Position numbers and translations under genes: made by a program
Notes under the pieces: generated by a model
Seen by the model: only the letters and a program-made list of their open reading frames with translations
Databases searched by the model: none
What the model was told of the DNA's origin: nothing
From: HyVt-337 sp964428895
Lineage (GTDB): Bacteria; Planctomycetota; Phycisphaerae; SM23-33
DNA: 46,106 nt
Reading direction: 5' to 3'
NCBI GenBank assembly: GCA_964428895.1
Contig: CAYRZU010000019.1
Span: forward strand, 1-46,106
Shown here: positions 35,293 to 42,978 of the stretch, piece after piece
How positions within the stretch are numbered: position 1 is the stretch's first letter
Layout of the letters: every line of letters begins with the position of its first letter

Positions 35293-36129
35293 CTAGGCGT
35301 CCTCTGTTCCTCTCAGTTTTCTGACGATGAACCGAACGTTGGCGCCAAGAATCAGCACGATCAGCAACAAGTGCGTGACGGTCTGTGCGGGCATGAGTTC
35401 CGTGGCCTTGCCGGGCACGTTGAGGATCTGCTCGTAGTCGGCGGCCCCGCGCAGCCCTCCCAGCAGGCCCACAAGCTGCTTGGATTGCACGAACGGATAG
35501 CAGCGGGGCGTTGCGACGGCCGTCGGGGCAGCCACCAGGGGGAAGTCGTATCGGTCGCTGCCATACATCACCCAGGCGTCGACCGTGGCGCCGGCGGCCA
35601 GATCAACCGCCAGGTCGATATCGCGCAACGTCTCGACCCCTTCCAGGGCGGGCATGGTTTCTGTTGATCGGCCGTCCAGGTCCTCGGGAAAGGCGCTCTT
35701 GAGGTTCTCGCCCATGTTAATGATGAGATTGACGTAGCCGGGCTTGAAGCCGAGCACCGCGTAGTCTTCGCCGGCGACCTTGTCGTGCTTGGCGGCGACT
35801 TCGTCGAAGGCCCGTCGGGCCATGCCGACTCCTTGTGGCCAATGGGTCATGGCGATGGGGATCAGGCCTTTGCGGAAACAATGGTCCAGCAGGCTAACAC
35901 TCATGGGGTACAGTTCGGCCTTGGAGTCAGGGGAGTAGTCGAAGGCCAAGAGCACGTGAGAACCGGGCTCGAGTTTCTCGATGAAGTTGTAGACCCTGCG
36001 CGGACCGGGCGTGGCGGTGAAGGATGAGGGCCATTTCTTCAGCAGGGGCACGATCACGGCTATGGCGATCAGGGCATAGATCACGTGCCGCGTGGCGCCG
36101 GCCTTCCAATTGATGGGCTTGGGATTCAC
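35293..36129 (-). CDS. conserved bitopic membrane protein of the MutL-like operon
   Basis: The 278-residue protein has one N-terminal membrane helix (about residues 14-28), a soluble domain of about 210 residues, and one C-terminal helix followed by a basic tail. The soluble part (HVLLAFDYSPDSKAELYPM, then an alpha/beta pattern with FKPGYVNLIINMGENL) resembles a periplasmic sensing or binding domain, but I cannot name its family. The start is GTG 36129, directly adjacent to the stop of the upstream gene. It lies between two polytopic membrane proteins, which suggests that all three form one complex. Confidence 0.7.
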   Translation of the reverse strand: MNPKPINWKAGATRHVIYALIAIAVIVPLLKKWPSSFTATPGPRRVYNFIEKLEPGSHVLLAFDYSPDSKAELYPMSVSLLDHCFRKGLIPIAMTHWPQGVGMARRAFDEVAAKHDKVAGEDYAVLGFKPGYVNLIINMGENLKSAFPEDLDGRSTETMPALEGVETLRDIDLAVDLAAGATVDAWVMYGSDRYDFPLVAAPTAVATPRCYPFVQSKQLVGLLGGLRGAADYEQILNVPGKATELMPAQTVTHLLLIVLILGANVRFIVRKLRGTEDA

Positions 36130-36831
36130 TTAATCACCGCCTCCCAGATAGGACCGTTCGATGCCGAACAGAATGCGCAACGACTGCGAGATCGCCCCGA
36201 GACTGATGCCCAGAATGATGGCTCGACTGGCCGCTAAGTTGGGATACTCCATGATGGCGTCGGTGGCGACAGACAGGGCGCCATCGGCGCCTTTGGCGAA
36301 GGCGGGCTGGACGCCGAACCATCCGGTGACGGTCTGCCAGATCGGCACGCGCCCGAACATGACGATCAGGGCCGCGACCAGCAGCAGCCCGGCCGAGAAG
36401 TTCCGAACGCGGAAGGTACGAAAGGCGGCGCTGGCCATGAAGAACGCCAGGAGCGAGAAGATCGTGGCCTGGCAGGGCAGGAGGACGGTGTCAAAGCCCC
36501 AGTCGTACCAGGTGGTTCCGTGGCCCGGGGCGACGGACTGAAGCGGCCCGGCGCCATCGTTCCAGAGGCCTAGAGCGATCATGGCCGCGGCGCCAATGAA
36601 GACAAAGACGCTGTAGGCCCATCCAGTTGTCTGTCGGCGAATGCGCGTGACGTGCATGTGCAGCAGACTGTAGATGCCGATGAACAGGGCAAAGCCGCCC
36701 GCGATGACCATCCACTCGGACATGGTTTCGCGGAAGCTAGCGGCCATCTGATGCGGCACGAAGTTGTGCGCAAAGGCAAGGATGCCCAGAACGAAGACGA
36801 TAATCAGAGGAATTGTGCGTTTGTACCACAT
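36130..36831 (-). CDS. conserved polytopic membrane protein of the MutL-like operon
   Basis: The 233-residue protein has about six membrane helices. I do not recognise the family. It has few charged residues in the helices, and a conserved-looking loop with the short segment VLLPCQATIF. ATG 36831 lies 13 bases after the DUF6754 gene stop, and its own stop abuts the start of the next gene. By position it is a membrane subunit of the same complex as the neighbouring products. Confidence 0.7.
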   Translation of the reverse strand: MWYKRTIPLIIVFVLGILAFAHNFVPHQMAASFRETMSEWMVIAGGFALFIGIYSLLHMHVTRIRRQTTGWAYSVFVFIGAAAMIALGLWNDGAGPLQSVAPGHGTTWYDWGFDTVLLPCQATIFSLLAFFMASAAFRTFRVRNFSAGLLLVAALIVMFGRVPIWQTVTGWFGVQPAFAKGADGALSVATDAIMEYPNLAASRAIILGISLGAISQSLRILFGIERSYLGGGD

Positions 36832-36844
36832 GGCGTAACGGGGA

Positions 36845-38416
36845 TCAGAAGGCCTTGAATAGACTCATGAACCATCGGACGTCCCACCCCAGGGCAACGC
36901 CGATTGTCAGGAAGATCGTGCCGAGAATCATGGTTAGCATCAGGAAGGCTTTGCCCACGTCCTGGCCGCGAAGGCTGCCGAGCATTCGCGGCTCACGGGA
37001 CAAGTAGGCTGACGCGGCGTAGAGTTCCTCGCCGATCAGCGTGTAGTCGCAGGCCGTGACGAAGAAGGGAAGCTGGCTTTCCACGTCGGTGCCGGCCACC
37101 TGAATGGCGCCGGTGGAGGCGCCGGTTTCCGCCAGCAGGAGCGATTCGGCCATGAACGTTCCCATCAGGAAAACCGCGGCGGGCTTCTCTCGGACCATTC
37201 GGGCCGAGACGGCGGCGGCGTAGCTGAATTGGCTGTAGGCGACCATCGACACGTCGTCGGGGTCGTAGGCATCGGGGCGGCCGGCTTCGGTGTAGGACTG
37301 CTGGACCACCTCTTGGCTGATGGCGGTAACGATTGGGTTACAGTTCATCACGCGAAGGTGGGTGTCATAGGAGGCCGCCCGAGCTGCGACACGGCCCAGA
37401 ACGGTCACCGCCGCTATTGTCGCCATGCCCTCCATGCCGCCGAGGCCGTGAACGAAGTAGACGCTCTTGCCCATTTCGGTGGACCGGCCGATAGCTTCTT
37501 CAACGGCGTCGAGACCCGCAATCTTGCGGATGAAGAGATCGGGGTTGCGGCGGGCGATGTAAAGAAACGCCACGACGGCCCCGCAGAACAGGAGGCAAAA
37601 CACCAGGTTGTTCGTCTTGGTCCTCTTGTACAGATCGGCCGTGGCCTGAACGTCGAAGATGGCCGCATCACCGTTTTCGGCGAGAACGTAGGAGGGTTGG
37701 CCATCGGTCTTAAGGCCGAAGCGAACATGGTACGTCCGTCCGTTGATCTCGGCGATGGCGGGCCGGTTGAGCCTGGCGAATCGCTTGCCCGTGTATACCT
37801 CCAGCCGCTTCAGCCACGCCAACTCCCGCTTCCGACGGCCTTCATCTTGCTGCAGGTCTTTAAGCGTCTGACGCATGGTGTCGGTCAGGTCGTCGCTTTC
37901 GACATGGTCAGGAGCCATCGATGCCTTGAGCGCCAAAGCAACCCGGGCGCGCGTCCATTCCTTATCGGTCAGTTCGTCACGTTGGTGAAGCTCGGCAAGT
38001 TGCTCGCGGAACGCAAGTTCCTTCAGCTTGAAGTGGTCCGAGGGCGTGATGACGGACACGTACGTCGAGTTAGCGTCCTTTGAATAGCCGAGATACTCCG
38101 CGATTTCGGGGACGGTTTTCAATCGATTCGGTGACGGGATAATCTCGATGGTTCTGATATCGCCGTCGGTGTCCTTGAAAGCCTGATCGCTCTGAGCGAT
38201 TTCGAGGACATAGATCAGCCCCGCCACGGTTTCCGCCGGGACGGGCCATTCGACGATAATGGCGGTTCCGTCGTCGCTGGGACGCTCGTAGACCTTCACG
38301 TCGCCAGCGGCGGGGACAGGCCAGGCCCCGGTGTCGGCCGGGGCGGCCGAACATACGGCGACGAGAACCAAGGCGAGCAAGGCCAGGGGAACGGAAGTGC
38401 GTCTGCAGTAGATCAA
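36845..38416 (-). CDS. DUF6754-type membrane protein
   Basis: The 523-residue protein has a signal peptide (about residues 1-24), then a fibronectin-like or other beta-rich extracytoplasmic region and a coiled helical segment (about residues 115-215). A membrane helix follows near residue 275, then an alpha/beta domain (YFVHGLGGMEGMATIAAVTVL, SMVAYSQFSYAAAVSARMV) and a C-terminal membrane helix. The alpha/beta part matches what I recall of DUF6754, a family without known function. The start is TTG 38416, which overlaps the TGA of the upstream gene (TTGA), with GGAGG ten bases upstream. It is probably a core membrane subunit. Confidence 0.65.
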   Translation of the reverse strand: MIYCRRTSVPLALLALVLVAVCSAAPADTGAWPVPAAGDVKVYERPSDDGTAIIVEWPVPAETVAGLIYVLEIAQSDQAFKDTDGDIRTIEIIPSPNRLKTVPEIAEYLGYSKDANSTYVSVITPSDHFKLKELAFREQLAELHQRDELTDKEWTRARVALALKASMAPDHVESDDLTDTMRQTLKDLQQDEGRRKRELAWLKRLEVYTGKRFARLNRPAIAEINGRTYHVRFGLKTDGQPSYVLAENGDAAIFDVQATADLYKRTKTNNLVFCLLFCGAVVAFLYIARRNPDLFIRKIAGLDAVEEAIGRSTEMGKSVYFVHGLGGMEGMATIAAVTVLGRVAARAASYDTHLRVMNCNPIVTAISQEVVQQSYTEAGRPDAYDPDDVSMVAYSQFSYAAAVSARMVREKPAAVFLMGTFMAESLLLAETGASTGAIQVAGTDVESQLPFFVTACDYTLIGEELYAASAYLSREPRMLGSLRGQDVGKAFLMLTMILGTIFLTIGVALGWDVRWFMSLFKAF

Positions 38417-39534
38417 GATTCGATCGCCTCCACGTTGGCTCGCGGCACGATGACCGTCTTGCCGTCGGAGAATTCGACTTCGACGACGCGCACCTTGGCT
38501 TCGGACTCGACGGTCTCGATCCCGGCAGGCAGTCGCTTGACCGTGCCCAGTCGGCCGAAGTCAGGTTGGCGAATGATACGGACTGGGCTACCGGCGATCA
38601 AGCCAACTGCCCCGGATTGCTCGGTGGCGCCGGTTGAAGCGATGTCAGTGGGGACGATGACTTCCGGGCGAAGCACGCCCGCACGAATCTGCGTGGCGCC
38701 GTTGGCGCTGGCGCGTTGGCCGGTGCGGGAGGCCAGCAGGTCGAATGTGGCGGCGGCCATTGCGATTTGGCCGAACCCTTCGGTGATAATTACGATCGGC
38801 TTGACGTCCTCGTGACCGGTAATGGCGACGCCGAGGTCATAGCCCAGCAGGCTTCGCAGGTCGCGGTCGTGGAAGCCGCCGGAGATTAGAGCGGCGATGC
38901 CGATTTCGGCAGCCCGGGCGTAGACGTCGCTGGTGATCATGGCGCCGGCGATGACGATTCTTCCAGCCATGTCATCGGTCAGGGCGTCGGGGGTGATGAC
39001 ATCGTCCGGGCTCTTGGCGGCGACGGCCAGTTCGCCGTTGACCTCGCCCCCGATGCCGAGGATGCCCTGGACGAATGCTCCGGTTGTCTCGATCACGGCG
39101 CCTTCGTTCGGCTGAACGTCGACAACGGTGCCGTCGACATAGGCCCGAACGCTAACGGGCAGGGGCGGCGTGCGAAGCAGCACCTGCCCGGTGACGTGGG
39201 AGATTGTCTCAACGGTCCCCTCGATGGGGCTCCGAGCGGCGCTGCGGAGGAACCGCAGGAAGGGCTTGGTCTCGGCGATGGGCTCGTCCTTGGCGACGGG
39301 GTCTCCCTCGGCCTTGAGCATGAAGCGGGGCAGATCCTCGGCGCCAATGCCGAGCTTGCTGACGATATTGACGGTCTCGACGTCGCCGGGCAGTTCGGCC
39401 CGGGCGATGATGTCGTCGGCTTTGACCGCGGCGCCGACCTCGACGAGCACGTTGCCGGCGATCGGCAGGCGCCGCTCTTTGCGGACGGTGGCGTGGTCGG
39501 TCACTCGAAGGCCTGGCGTGTATGCGTGTGCCAT
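38413..39534 (-). CDS. beta-rich protein with barrel-sandwich and KOW-like domains
   Basis: The 373-residue protein has no signal peptide. The first 100 residues have repeated short strands (GNVLVEVGAAVKADDIIARA, SPIEGTVETIS, TGQVLLRTPP) like the barrel-sandwich hybrid fold of biotinyl/lipoyl and RnfC-type domains, though no lipoyl or biotinyl Lys motif is visible. A middle alpha/beta region (about residues 190-270) contains GIAALISGGFHDRDLRSLLG. The C-terminal 70 residues (GSPVRIIRQPDFGRLGTVKRL) look like a KOW/SH3 barrel. I know no function for this combination. ATG 39534 begins 18 bases after the ATPase gene. It is possibly a cytoplasmic adaptor between the ATPase and the membrane proteins. 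Confidence 0.65.
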   Translation of the reverse strand: MAHAYTPGLRVTDHATVRKERRLPIAGNVLVEVGAAVKADDIIARAELPGDVETVNIVSKLGIGAEDLPRFMLKAEGDPVAKDEPIAETKPFLRFLRSAARSPIEGTVETISHVTGQVLLRTPPLPVSVRAYVDGTVVDVQPNEGAVIETTGAFVQGILGIGGEVNGELAVAAKSPDDVITPDALTDDMAGRIVIAGAMITSDVYARAAEIGIAALISGGFHDRDLRSLLGYDLGVAITGHEDVKPIVIITEGFGQIAMAAATFDLLASRTGQRASANGATQIRAGVLRPEVIVPTDIASTGATEQSGAVGLIAGSPVRIIRQPDFGRLGTVKRLPAGIETVESEAKVRVVEVEFSDGKTVIVPRANVEAIES

Positions 39535-39552
39535 AGTGCGATTGCCCTTGCT

Positions 39553-41379
39553 CTATTTCGGATAGGCGGCCAGCGCCTGGGCCCATTGGTTCACGATGTC
39601 ACTGCGATTCTCGACCGGAACGACCAGGGGGCGTCCGCGGCCGTCGAAGACCACACCCACCACGCCGCCGTGGACTTCCGCCTCGACGGCGCGGCCTCTC
39701 CCTTCGCCGAGATCGACCCCGCGGGCGGGGGCGAGTTGCACCGTGGCGGCTTGACCCACCTGGAGCGGCTCCAGGATCACCTGGCCGGCCATGACTGTGC
39801 CTTGGCGGTCTTGGCCGTCGCTCGTCATGGCGTAATCGAAGCACGGCTTGCCCGGCTTGACCTCGTTGACCGGTGACACGCACGTGCCGAGGTAGATCAG
39901 GCAATCGCGTTCGAACACTTCCACCGCGGCGGCTTCGTGCACCTGCGCCAGCACGCCGAGGTGGGGCATCATGAAGATGCTGTCCACGCACAGGCGGGTG
40001 ATGCCTTGCGGGGCGAAGGCGTCGATCAGCATCATCATCGATTGCGACCGCCGTGGCGCGTGAGAGAGCACGCCGCCGCTGCCGACCAGCACGTCCAGGT
40101 TACACATGTTGATGACACTCTCGCCGGAGGCGGTGGTGTCGAACGATTCGGAGATGGTCCGCGTTCGCTGCACTCCCTTGAGGCCGACCGCCAGATGCTT
40201 GTGTTGCTCGAACGCCAGCCGCAACGCCTCGCGGGCGATGGCTTGCTCGATCTTCAACTCCTCCAGCAGTGAGGGAATCGTGGTCGGGCGGATCATCTTG
40301 TTCTTGATACGATCGCGGAGGTCGGTCTCGTCGATGTCGAACGGCACCCAGCGAAGGATGTTGGCCAGGCCGGCCTCGGCCAGCACGTTGGACACGCTGT
40401 AGCTCATGCCCAGGTTTGCGCTGACCGACCGGTTGAAGACCCGTTCGCCGGTATCAGCTGTCTTGGCTTTGGGGTCGGGGACGAAGAAGTCGCTAAAGAC
40501 GTCGGTGGTCGCTCCGCCGATGTCGACGCCGACGATGTTGAGGTTACGCGTCTTGGCAATGTGCTGGATGATGTCGCCCACCGCGGCGGGCGTGGGCATG
40601 ATCGGTGCGTCGACCCAGTCCATTAGTTTCTTGTAGCCGGGGGCCTGGGCCATCACGTGCTGCAGGAACAGCTCGTGGATTTCATCGCGGGCCGGGGCGA
40701 GGTTCTCTTGTTCCAGCACCGGCCGAAGGTTGTCGGTGATGTGCAACTCGGCCTTGTCGGCGAGCGTCTCCTGGATGGTCTCGCGGGCGTCTTTGTTGCC
40801 GGCATAGACGACCGGCAGCTTGAAGGACGATCCCAACCGTGGTCGCGGGTTGGCGGCCGCCAGGAACTCCGCCAGCTCAGCTACGTGGCGAACCGTGCCG
40901 CCATCGGTGCCGCCCGAGAGCAGCACCATGTCGGGGCGGAGCGTGCGGATGCGTTCGATTTTCTCATGCGGCAGGCGCCGGTCGTTGCTGGCCAATACGT
41001 CCATCACGATAGCCCCGGCGCCCAGGGCGGCGCGTTGGGCACTCTCGGCCGTCATAGCCTTGACCACGCCGGCCACCATCATCTGCAGCCCGCCGCCGGC
41101 GCTGCTGGTGGAGATGTAGACGTCCACGCCCTCATCGCCGTTGGCCGGCGTGATGATTCGCTCGCCGTCCAAGATGCGGCGCCCGGACAGCTCCTCCAGT
41201 TCCGCCATCGCGTTGAGGACGCCGCGGGTGACGTCTTCGAACGGCGCTTCGACGGTGGTGGGGGCTTCACCGCGGAAGGTCTGGCGATAGCCGTCGGAAG
41301 TCTTCTCGATCAGGATGGCCTTGGTCGTCGTGCTGCCGCAGTCGGTGGCCACGATGACGCTGAGGTTCTGTCCACTCAC
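39553..41379 (-). CDS. glutamate mutase L (MutL)-type ASKHA ATPase, orphan
   Basis: The 608-residue protein has two ASKHA nucleotide motifs, VATDCGSTTTKAIL at the N-terminus and VGVDIGGATTDVFS in the middle. It keeps the overall arrangement of MutL proteins. MutL is named after clostridial glutamate mutase operons and is thought to be a reactivase-like chaperone. Here no glutamate mutase (MutE/MutS) or other B12 enzyme is encoded nearby; instead the gene is embedded in a membrane-protein operon, so the usual name is probably misleading. The start is GTG 41379, overlapping the preceding stop (GTGA). An ATP-dependent regulatory or assembly role for the neighbouring complex is my inference. Confidence 0.8.
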   Translation of the reverse strand: MSGQNLSVIVATDCGSTTTKAILIEKTSDGYRQTFRGEAPTTVEAPFEDVTRGVLNAMAELEELSGRRILDGERIITPANGDEGVDVYISTSSAGGGLQMMVAGVVKAMTAESAQRAALGAGAIVMDVLASNDRRLPHEKIERIRTLRPDMVLLSGGTDGGTVRHVAELAEFLAAANPRPRLGSSFKLPVVYAGNKDARETIQETLADKAELHITDNLRPVLEQENLAPARDEIHELFLQHVMAQAPGYKKLMDWVDAPIMPTPAAVGDIIQHIAKTRNLNIVGVDIGGATTDVFSDFFVPDPKAKTADTGERVFNRSVSANLGMSYSVSNVLAEAGLANILRWVPFDIDETDLRDRIKNKMIRPTTIPSLLEELKIEQAIAREALRLAFEQHKHLAVGLKGVQRTRTISESFDTTASGESVINMCNLDVLVGSGGVLSHAPRRSQSMMMLIDAFAPQGITRLCVDSIFMMPHLGVLAQVHEAAAVEVFERDCLIYLGTCVSPVNEVKPGKPCFDYAMTSDGQDRQGTVMAGQVILEPLQVGQAATVQLAPARGVDLGEGRGRAVEAEVHGGVVGVVFDGRGRPLVVPVENRSDIVNQWAQALAAYPK

Positions 41380-41747
41380 GACGTTGTTCCTTCTTCTGGC
41401 ATCTTTCGTTTCGCTTCGGCGGCTTCGATGGCGTCGGCCATGGCCGTGATTCCCTCGCGCCGATCCATGATCTCCGCGATGCGATTGTATTTCTCGGTGT
41501 TCAGCAGCGGCGTCAGGAACGGGGCCAGGAAGACCATCGCCTGGCTACCGATTCCACTTAATGGCCGCATGGACTGGAGGAACAGGATCGCGGGCATGGC
41601 CATGCGCCGGGCGACGACTTTCTCGGCCAACTGATCCAGCAGGGCCAGGTCCTCGTCGGTCAACGGCCCGTAGGGGCTCTCCAGCGCGAAGGCGTGGCGC
41701 CAACGCTCACGGAGCTTCTGAAGTCTTGGCCGTCTTGTCTTTGACAA
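41376..41747 (-). CDS. small conserved protein upstream of the MutL-like ATPase
   Basis: The 123-residue protein has no clear membrane segment at its N-terminus, but contains a moderately hydrophobic stretch in the middle (AMPAILFLQSMRPLSGIGS, then MVFLAPFLTPLLN). That could be a re-entrant or amphipathic region. I do not recognise a family. The start is probably TTG 41747, with GAGG upstream; its first 41 bases overlap the end of the preceding gene, and its stop overlaps the ATPase start (GTGA). Such tight packing suggests a fixed stoichiometric partner of the ATPase. Confidence 0.6.
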   Translation of the reverse strand: MSKTRRPRLQKLRERWRHAFALESPYGPLTDEDLALLDQLAEKVVARRMAMPAILFLQSMRPLSGIGSQAMVFLAPFLTPLLNTEKYNRIAEIMDRREGITAMADAIEAAEAKRKMPEEGTTS

Positions 41748-42177
41748 AGGCGATTACCTCGTCGGCGTTGCCCGCAAACCGCAGCGACACGCCGCGGAAC
41801 GAATCCAACCGGCTGGGGCGTTCGAACGGCGAGAGGAACATCCCGCCCGGTCCGCTGGCCGTCCGCCTCAGGGCGGTCCAGGGCATTCTGCGAGCGACAC
41901 CCAAGAACCGCACGGTAACCCCTTCGTCGTCGAGTTGGAAGTGGCTAGGGAAGATGTAACGCGCCGTCGCCGCGACCAGCAACACGCCCGAGATCACCCC
42001 CCAGACCCAGCCTTGGAACGCCCAGCTTGCCGCGACGCAAACGGCCAGAATGATTGCCACCAACAGCAGTGACTTGGGGAACTCATCGACAAGCGGGTGC
42101 GACCGCCACTGGAGGGATTCGTGGGCAGGGGGCGGCGATGATGGGTCGGCTTGGGCGAGCATGCCGAATCGTAGCAT
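41707..42177 (-). CDS. small membrane protein, first gene of the MutL-like operon
   Basis: The protein of about 156 residues has two adjacent membrane helices (about residues 36-75), then a beta-rich cytoplasmic domain (DDEGVTVRFLGVARRMPWTALRR) resembling the PH-like bPH domains of small bacterial membrane proteins. Possible starts are ATG 42177, ATG 42162 and TTG 42225. None has a clear Shine-Dalgarno sequence, and I prefer 42177. The 3' end overlaps the next gene by 41 bases. It is divergent from the Rrf2 regulator gene. Confidence 0.55.
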   Translation of the reverse strand: MLRFGMLAQADPSSPPPAHESLQWRSHPLVDEFPKSLLLVAIILAVCVAASWAFQGWVWGVISGVLLVAATARYIFPSHFQLDDEGVTVRFLGVARRMPWTALRRTASGPGGMFLSPFERPSRLDSFRGVSLRFAGNADEVIAFVKDKTAKTSEAP

Positions 42178-42414
42178 TCGCACTCGTCGGCCGTCAACCG
42201 GGGGGGAGCTTGGCCGGTGTTCCAATGCCCTTACGCCCGTAGAAATGGAATCCTGCTCTAAGTCTACGGCCGAGCAGAATGACCGGCGTTCACTCTCCGC
42301 CGATTGGATACCTCAAGAAAAAGATCGAGATATCCTGTTTTCGCTTCTTGAACGATTTACAACTACTCGCTAATGAAAAGAGACTGGCTGAGGACGGTAT
42401 CTTCAGAAATGTGG

Positions 42415-42443
42415 TTGAACCGGACGGGCCAAATCGGTATTAT
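42415..42443 (+). promoter_or_regulatory. sigma70-type promoter of the Rrf2 sulfur unit
   Basis: TTGAAC (42415-42420) and TATTAT (42438-42443) are separated by 17 bases, the best spaced promoter in the window. The expected start of transcription lies among the palindromes at 42445-42465. Confidence 0.7.
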
Positions 42444-42444
42444 G

Positions 42445-42465
42445 TCTATATAGATACTTGGGTAT
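42445..42465. promoter_or_regulatory. candidate operator palindromes at the Rrf2 promoter
   Basis: TCTATATAGA (42445-42454) is a perfect 10-base palindrome. It is followed directly by ATAC-TTGG-GTAT (42454-42465), a second inverted repeat. Both cover the predicted transcription start. Bound protein would block RNA polymerase, so self-repression by the Rrf2 product is likely. Confidence 0.5.
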
Positions 42466-42477
42466 AGGTGAATTATC

Positions 42478-42921
42478 ATGAGTGTATCCCGCAAATGTCA
42501 GTATGCTCTCCGCGCGCTGTATGAGTTGGCACGGCGTCGTGGCCAAGGGCCTATTCGCATCTCTGAGATCGCCGACATCCAGGCGATTCCGCCCCGCTTC
42601 CTCGAACTGATCCTCGGTGAGCTAAAACAAGGCGGGTTCACGGAGAGCCGTCGCGGCGTTCAGGGGGGCTACATGTTGGCGGTGTCACCGTCGAGCCTGA
42701 CCGTGGGCGAGATCATCCGATTTGTGGACGGCCCCTTGGCGCCGGTGAAGTGTTTGATCGACCCGGCCGAGCAAGTCTGGCCACCGGAGGGCCGAAACGC
42801 CTTCATGGAGATGTGGCAGGACGCGTCGGCGTCTTTAGCGAACGTGTATGACTCCACGAGCTTCCAGGACCTGCTGGACCAGGAGCAGTCATCGCGGCAG
42901 GTGGCCGACTACACCATCTAA
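42478..42921 (+). CDS. Rrf2-family transcriptional regulator
   Basis: The 147-residue protein has the Rrf2 winged-helix domain (YALRALYELARRRGQGPIRI, then IPPRFLELILGELKQGG and SRRGVQGGYML). IscR and NsrR carry three Cys for an iron-sulfur cluster; here only one Cys (KCLID, about residue 92) lies in that region. The protein is thus more like CymR, the cluster-free regulator of sulfur metabolism. This fits the two sulfur-assimilation genes that follow. It probably represses its own operon through the palindromes at its start. The 57-base gap to the reductase gene has no visible terminator. Confidence 0.85.
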   Translation: MSVSRKCQYALRALYELARRRGQGPIRISEIADIQAIPPRFLELILGELKQGGFTESRRGVQGGYMLAVSPSSLTVGEIIRFVDGPLAPVKCLIDPAEQVWPPEGRNAFMEMWQDASASLANVYDSTSFQDLLDQEQSSRQVADYTI

Positions 42922-42978
42922 CGGCCTCGGCTGCTGGCGCGTGCCCCGGCGCAGCGGGAATCTCTAGGCGGAGCAGAC

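Larger units (their letters stand above)
42178..42477. other. divergent A/T-rich intergenic region
   Basis: 300 bases between the start of the membrane operon (minus) and the Rrf2 gene (plus). From about 42240 on it is clearly richer in A/T than the rest of the window. It contains the promoter and palindromes of the Rrf2 gene at its right end. A 62-codon open frame (42279-42467) crosses that promoter and is probably not a gene. I see no clear promoter for the minus-strand operon. Confidence 0.5.

Noticed and set aside
39553..41379. Reading the MutL-like gene as proof of a glutamate mutase pathway
   Set aside because: No mutE, mutS or other B12-dependent mutase gene is present in the window, and the neighbours are membrane proteins.
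42279..42467. 62-codon open frame in the A/T-rich gap before the Rrf2 gene
   Set aside because: It runs through the strong promoter and the palindromes of the Rrf2 gene, has no Shine-Dalgarno sequence, and the protein resembles nothing I know.
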